This document shows positions 63,600-64,000 of a DNA stretch of 64,000 bases, piece after piece. The stretch covers positions 62,001 through 126,000 of the forward strand of contig NZ_NEGC01000007.1 of assembly GCF_002135335.1 (NCBI RefSeq), read 5' to 3'. Made by a program: the position numbers and the translations under genes. Numbering within the stretch: position 1 is the stretch's first letter; every line of letters begins with the position of its first letter. The notes under the pieces were generated by a model. That model made no database searches and was not told the DNA's origin. It worked only from the letters and a program-made list of their open reading frames with translations. The DNA is from Acinetobacter sp. ANC 4470. GTDB lineage: Bacteria; Pseudomonadota; Gammaproteobacteria; Pseudomonadales; Moraxellaceae.

Positions 63600-64000
63600 T
63601 TATTGATAACGATAACGTGCTGAACGTGCATGTGCATCCAAGTTTTCTTCTTGTGCCAAAATATCAGCGGTTTTCGCAAGGGTTTTTACCCCTTCTTGCG
63701 AGCACATAATCAAGCTAGAACGTTTTTGGAAATCATACACACCCAATGGCGATGAAAAACGTGCCGTACCCGATGTCGGTAATACGTGATTTGGCCCTGC
63801 ACAATAATCGCCAATTGCTTCAGGGGTATAACGCCCCATAAAGATTGCACCAGCATGGCGAATATGTTCCGCCATTTCTTGGGCTTCATCTAAACATAAC
63901 TCTAAATGCTCAGCTGCTACTTGGTTAATCAACTCAATCGCCTCTTGACGATCTTTTACCAAAACTAAAGCACCACGATTGGCTATTGAAATCCGTGCAA
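63600..64000 (-). CDS. hisD: Histidinol dehydrogenase HisD, 3' part
   Basis: The minus-strand frame enters at the window end without a start and encodes the C-terminal 133 residues of HisD. It contains [92 protein letters not shown]. The AEHLEL and [10 protein letters not shown] motifs hold zinc- and substrate-binding residues. HisD makes histidine from histidinol in two NAD+ steps. It is followed by hisC, as in a his operon. Confidence 0.95.
   Translation of the reverse strand, partial: ARISIANRGALVLVKDRQEAIELINQVAAEHLELCLDEAQEMAEHIRHAGAIFMGRYTPEAIGDYCAGPNHVLPTSGTARFSSPLGVYDFQKRSSLIMCSQEGVKTLAKTADILAQEENLDAHARSARYRYQ

Overview
The window is chromosomal DNA from a low-GC gammaproteobacterium, almost certainly Acinetobacter. 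The evidence is the gene content and order: gntR-smc-zipA-ligA, yceD-rpmF-fabD-fabG-acpP, a biotin cluster, the six-gene fil locus that I know only from Acinetobacter, and XerC/XerD pdif-type sites of the Acinetobacter plasmid kind. Most of the window is housekeeping. The accessory signal sits in a few gaps: about 9.0-9.5, 13.1-13.5, 21.3-21.7, 31.6-32.6, 35.0-37.9, 39.7-40.0 and 44.3-44.7 kb.

Layout. 0-3.2 kb: pyrimidine nitrogen scavenging (rutC start, rutB, rutA and a separate rutD), with sigma-54 -24/-12 promoters in front of both rutA and rutD. 3.5-8.7 kb: kbp, then yceD-rpmF-fabD-fabG-acpP (fatty acid synthesis), epmC and yciO. 9.4-13.1 kb: an acetyltransferase, then scpA-scpB-rluB. 13.5-18.6 kb: biotin run of a small protein, a bioH-like esterase, bioA, bioF, bioC, bioD. 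18.7-21.3 kb: peroxiredoxin, bacterioferritin, reductase. 21.7-28.9 kb: gntR-smc-zipA-ligA. 29.2-34.9 kb: TSUP exporter, birA, coaX, a decayed gap, ffh and a CcsA-type protein. 35.1-37.9 kb: an accessory block with five pdif-like 28-bp sites, two orphan genes, a BrnT/BrnA toxin-antitoxin pair and a lipoprotein. 38-45.4 kb: dusC, a NERD protein, ogt, a guanidine-II riboswitch with gdx, a copper operon and rpe. 45.6-52.6 kb: mixed metabolism, including fghA, a membrane C13 peptidase, rsmJ, uppP, tsaB and two Nudix genes. 52.7-60.8 kb: filA-F. 61-64 kb: pabB, hisC and the 3' part of hisD.

Second-look items. (1) The pdif cluster lies in the chromosome between the ccsA-type gene and dusC. (2) Two families of multi-hairpin intergenic repeats (R1 and R2) share an 18-bp palindrome. 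Every copy starts just after the 3' end of a gene, and R2 carries that gene's terminator; one R2 copy appears to have split an older terminator hairpin. (3) The fil locus has the parts list of a Fap-like fibre secretion system: an abundant secreted subunit followed by a terminator, a membrane-anchored C39-type peptidase, two outer-membrane proteins and a large lipoprotein. (4) Four tandem 12-bp units carrying DnaA-box-like sequence lie between rpe and the copper operon. All calls come from reading the sequence and translations; no database search was run.
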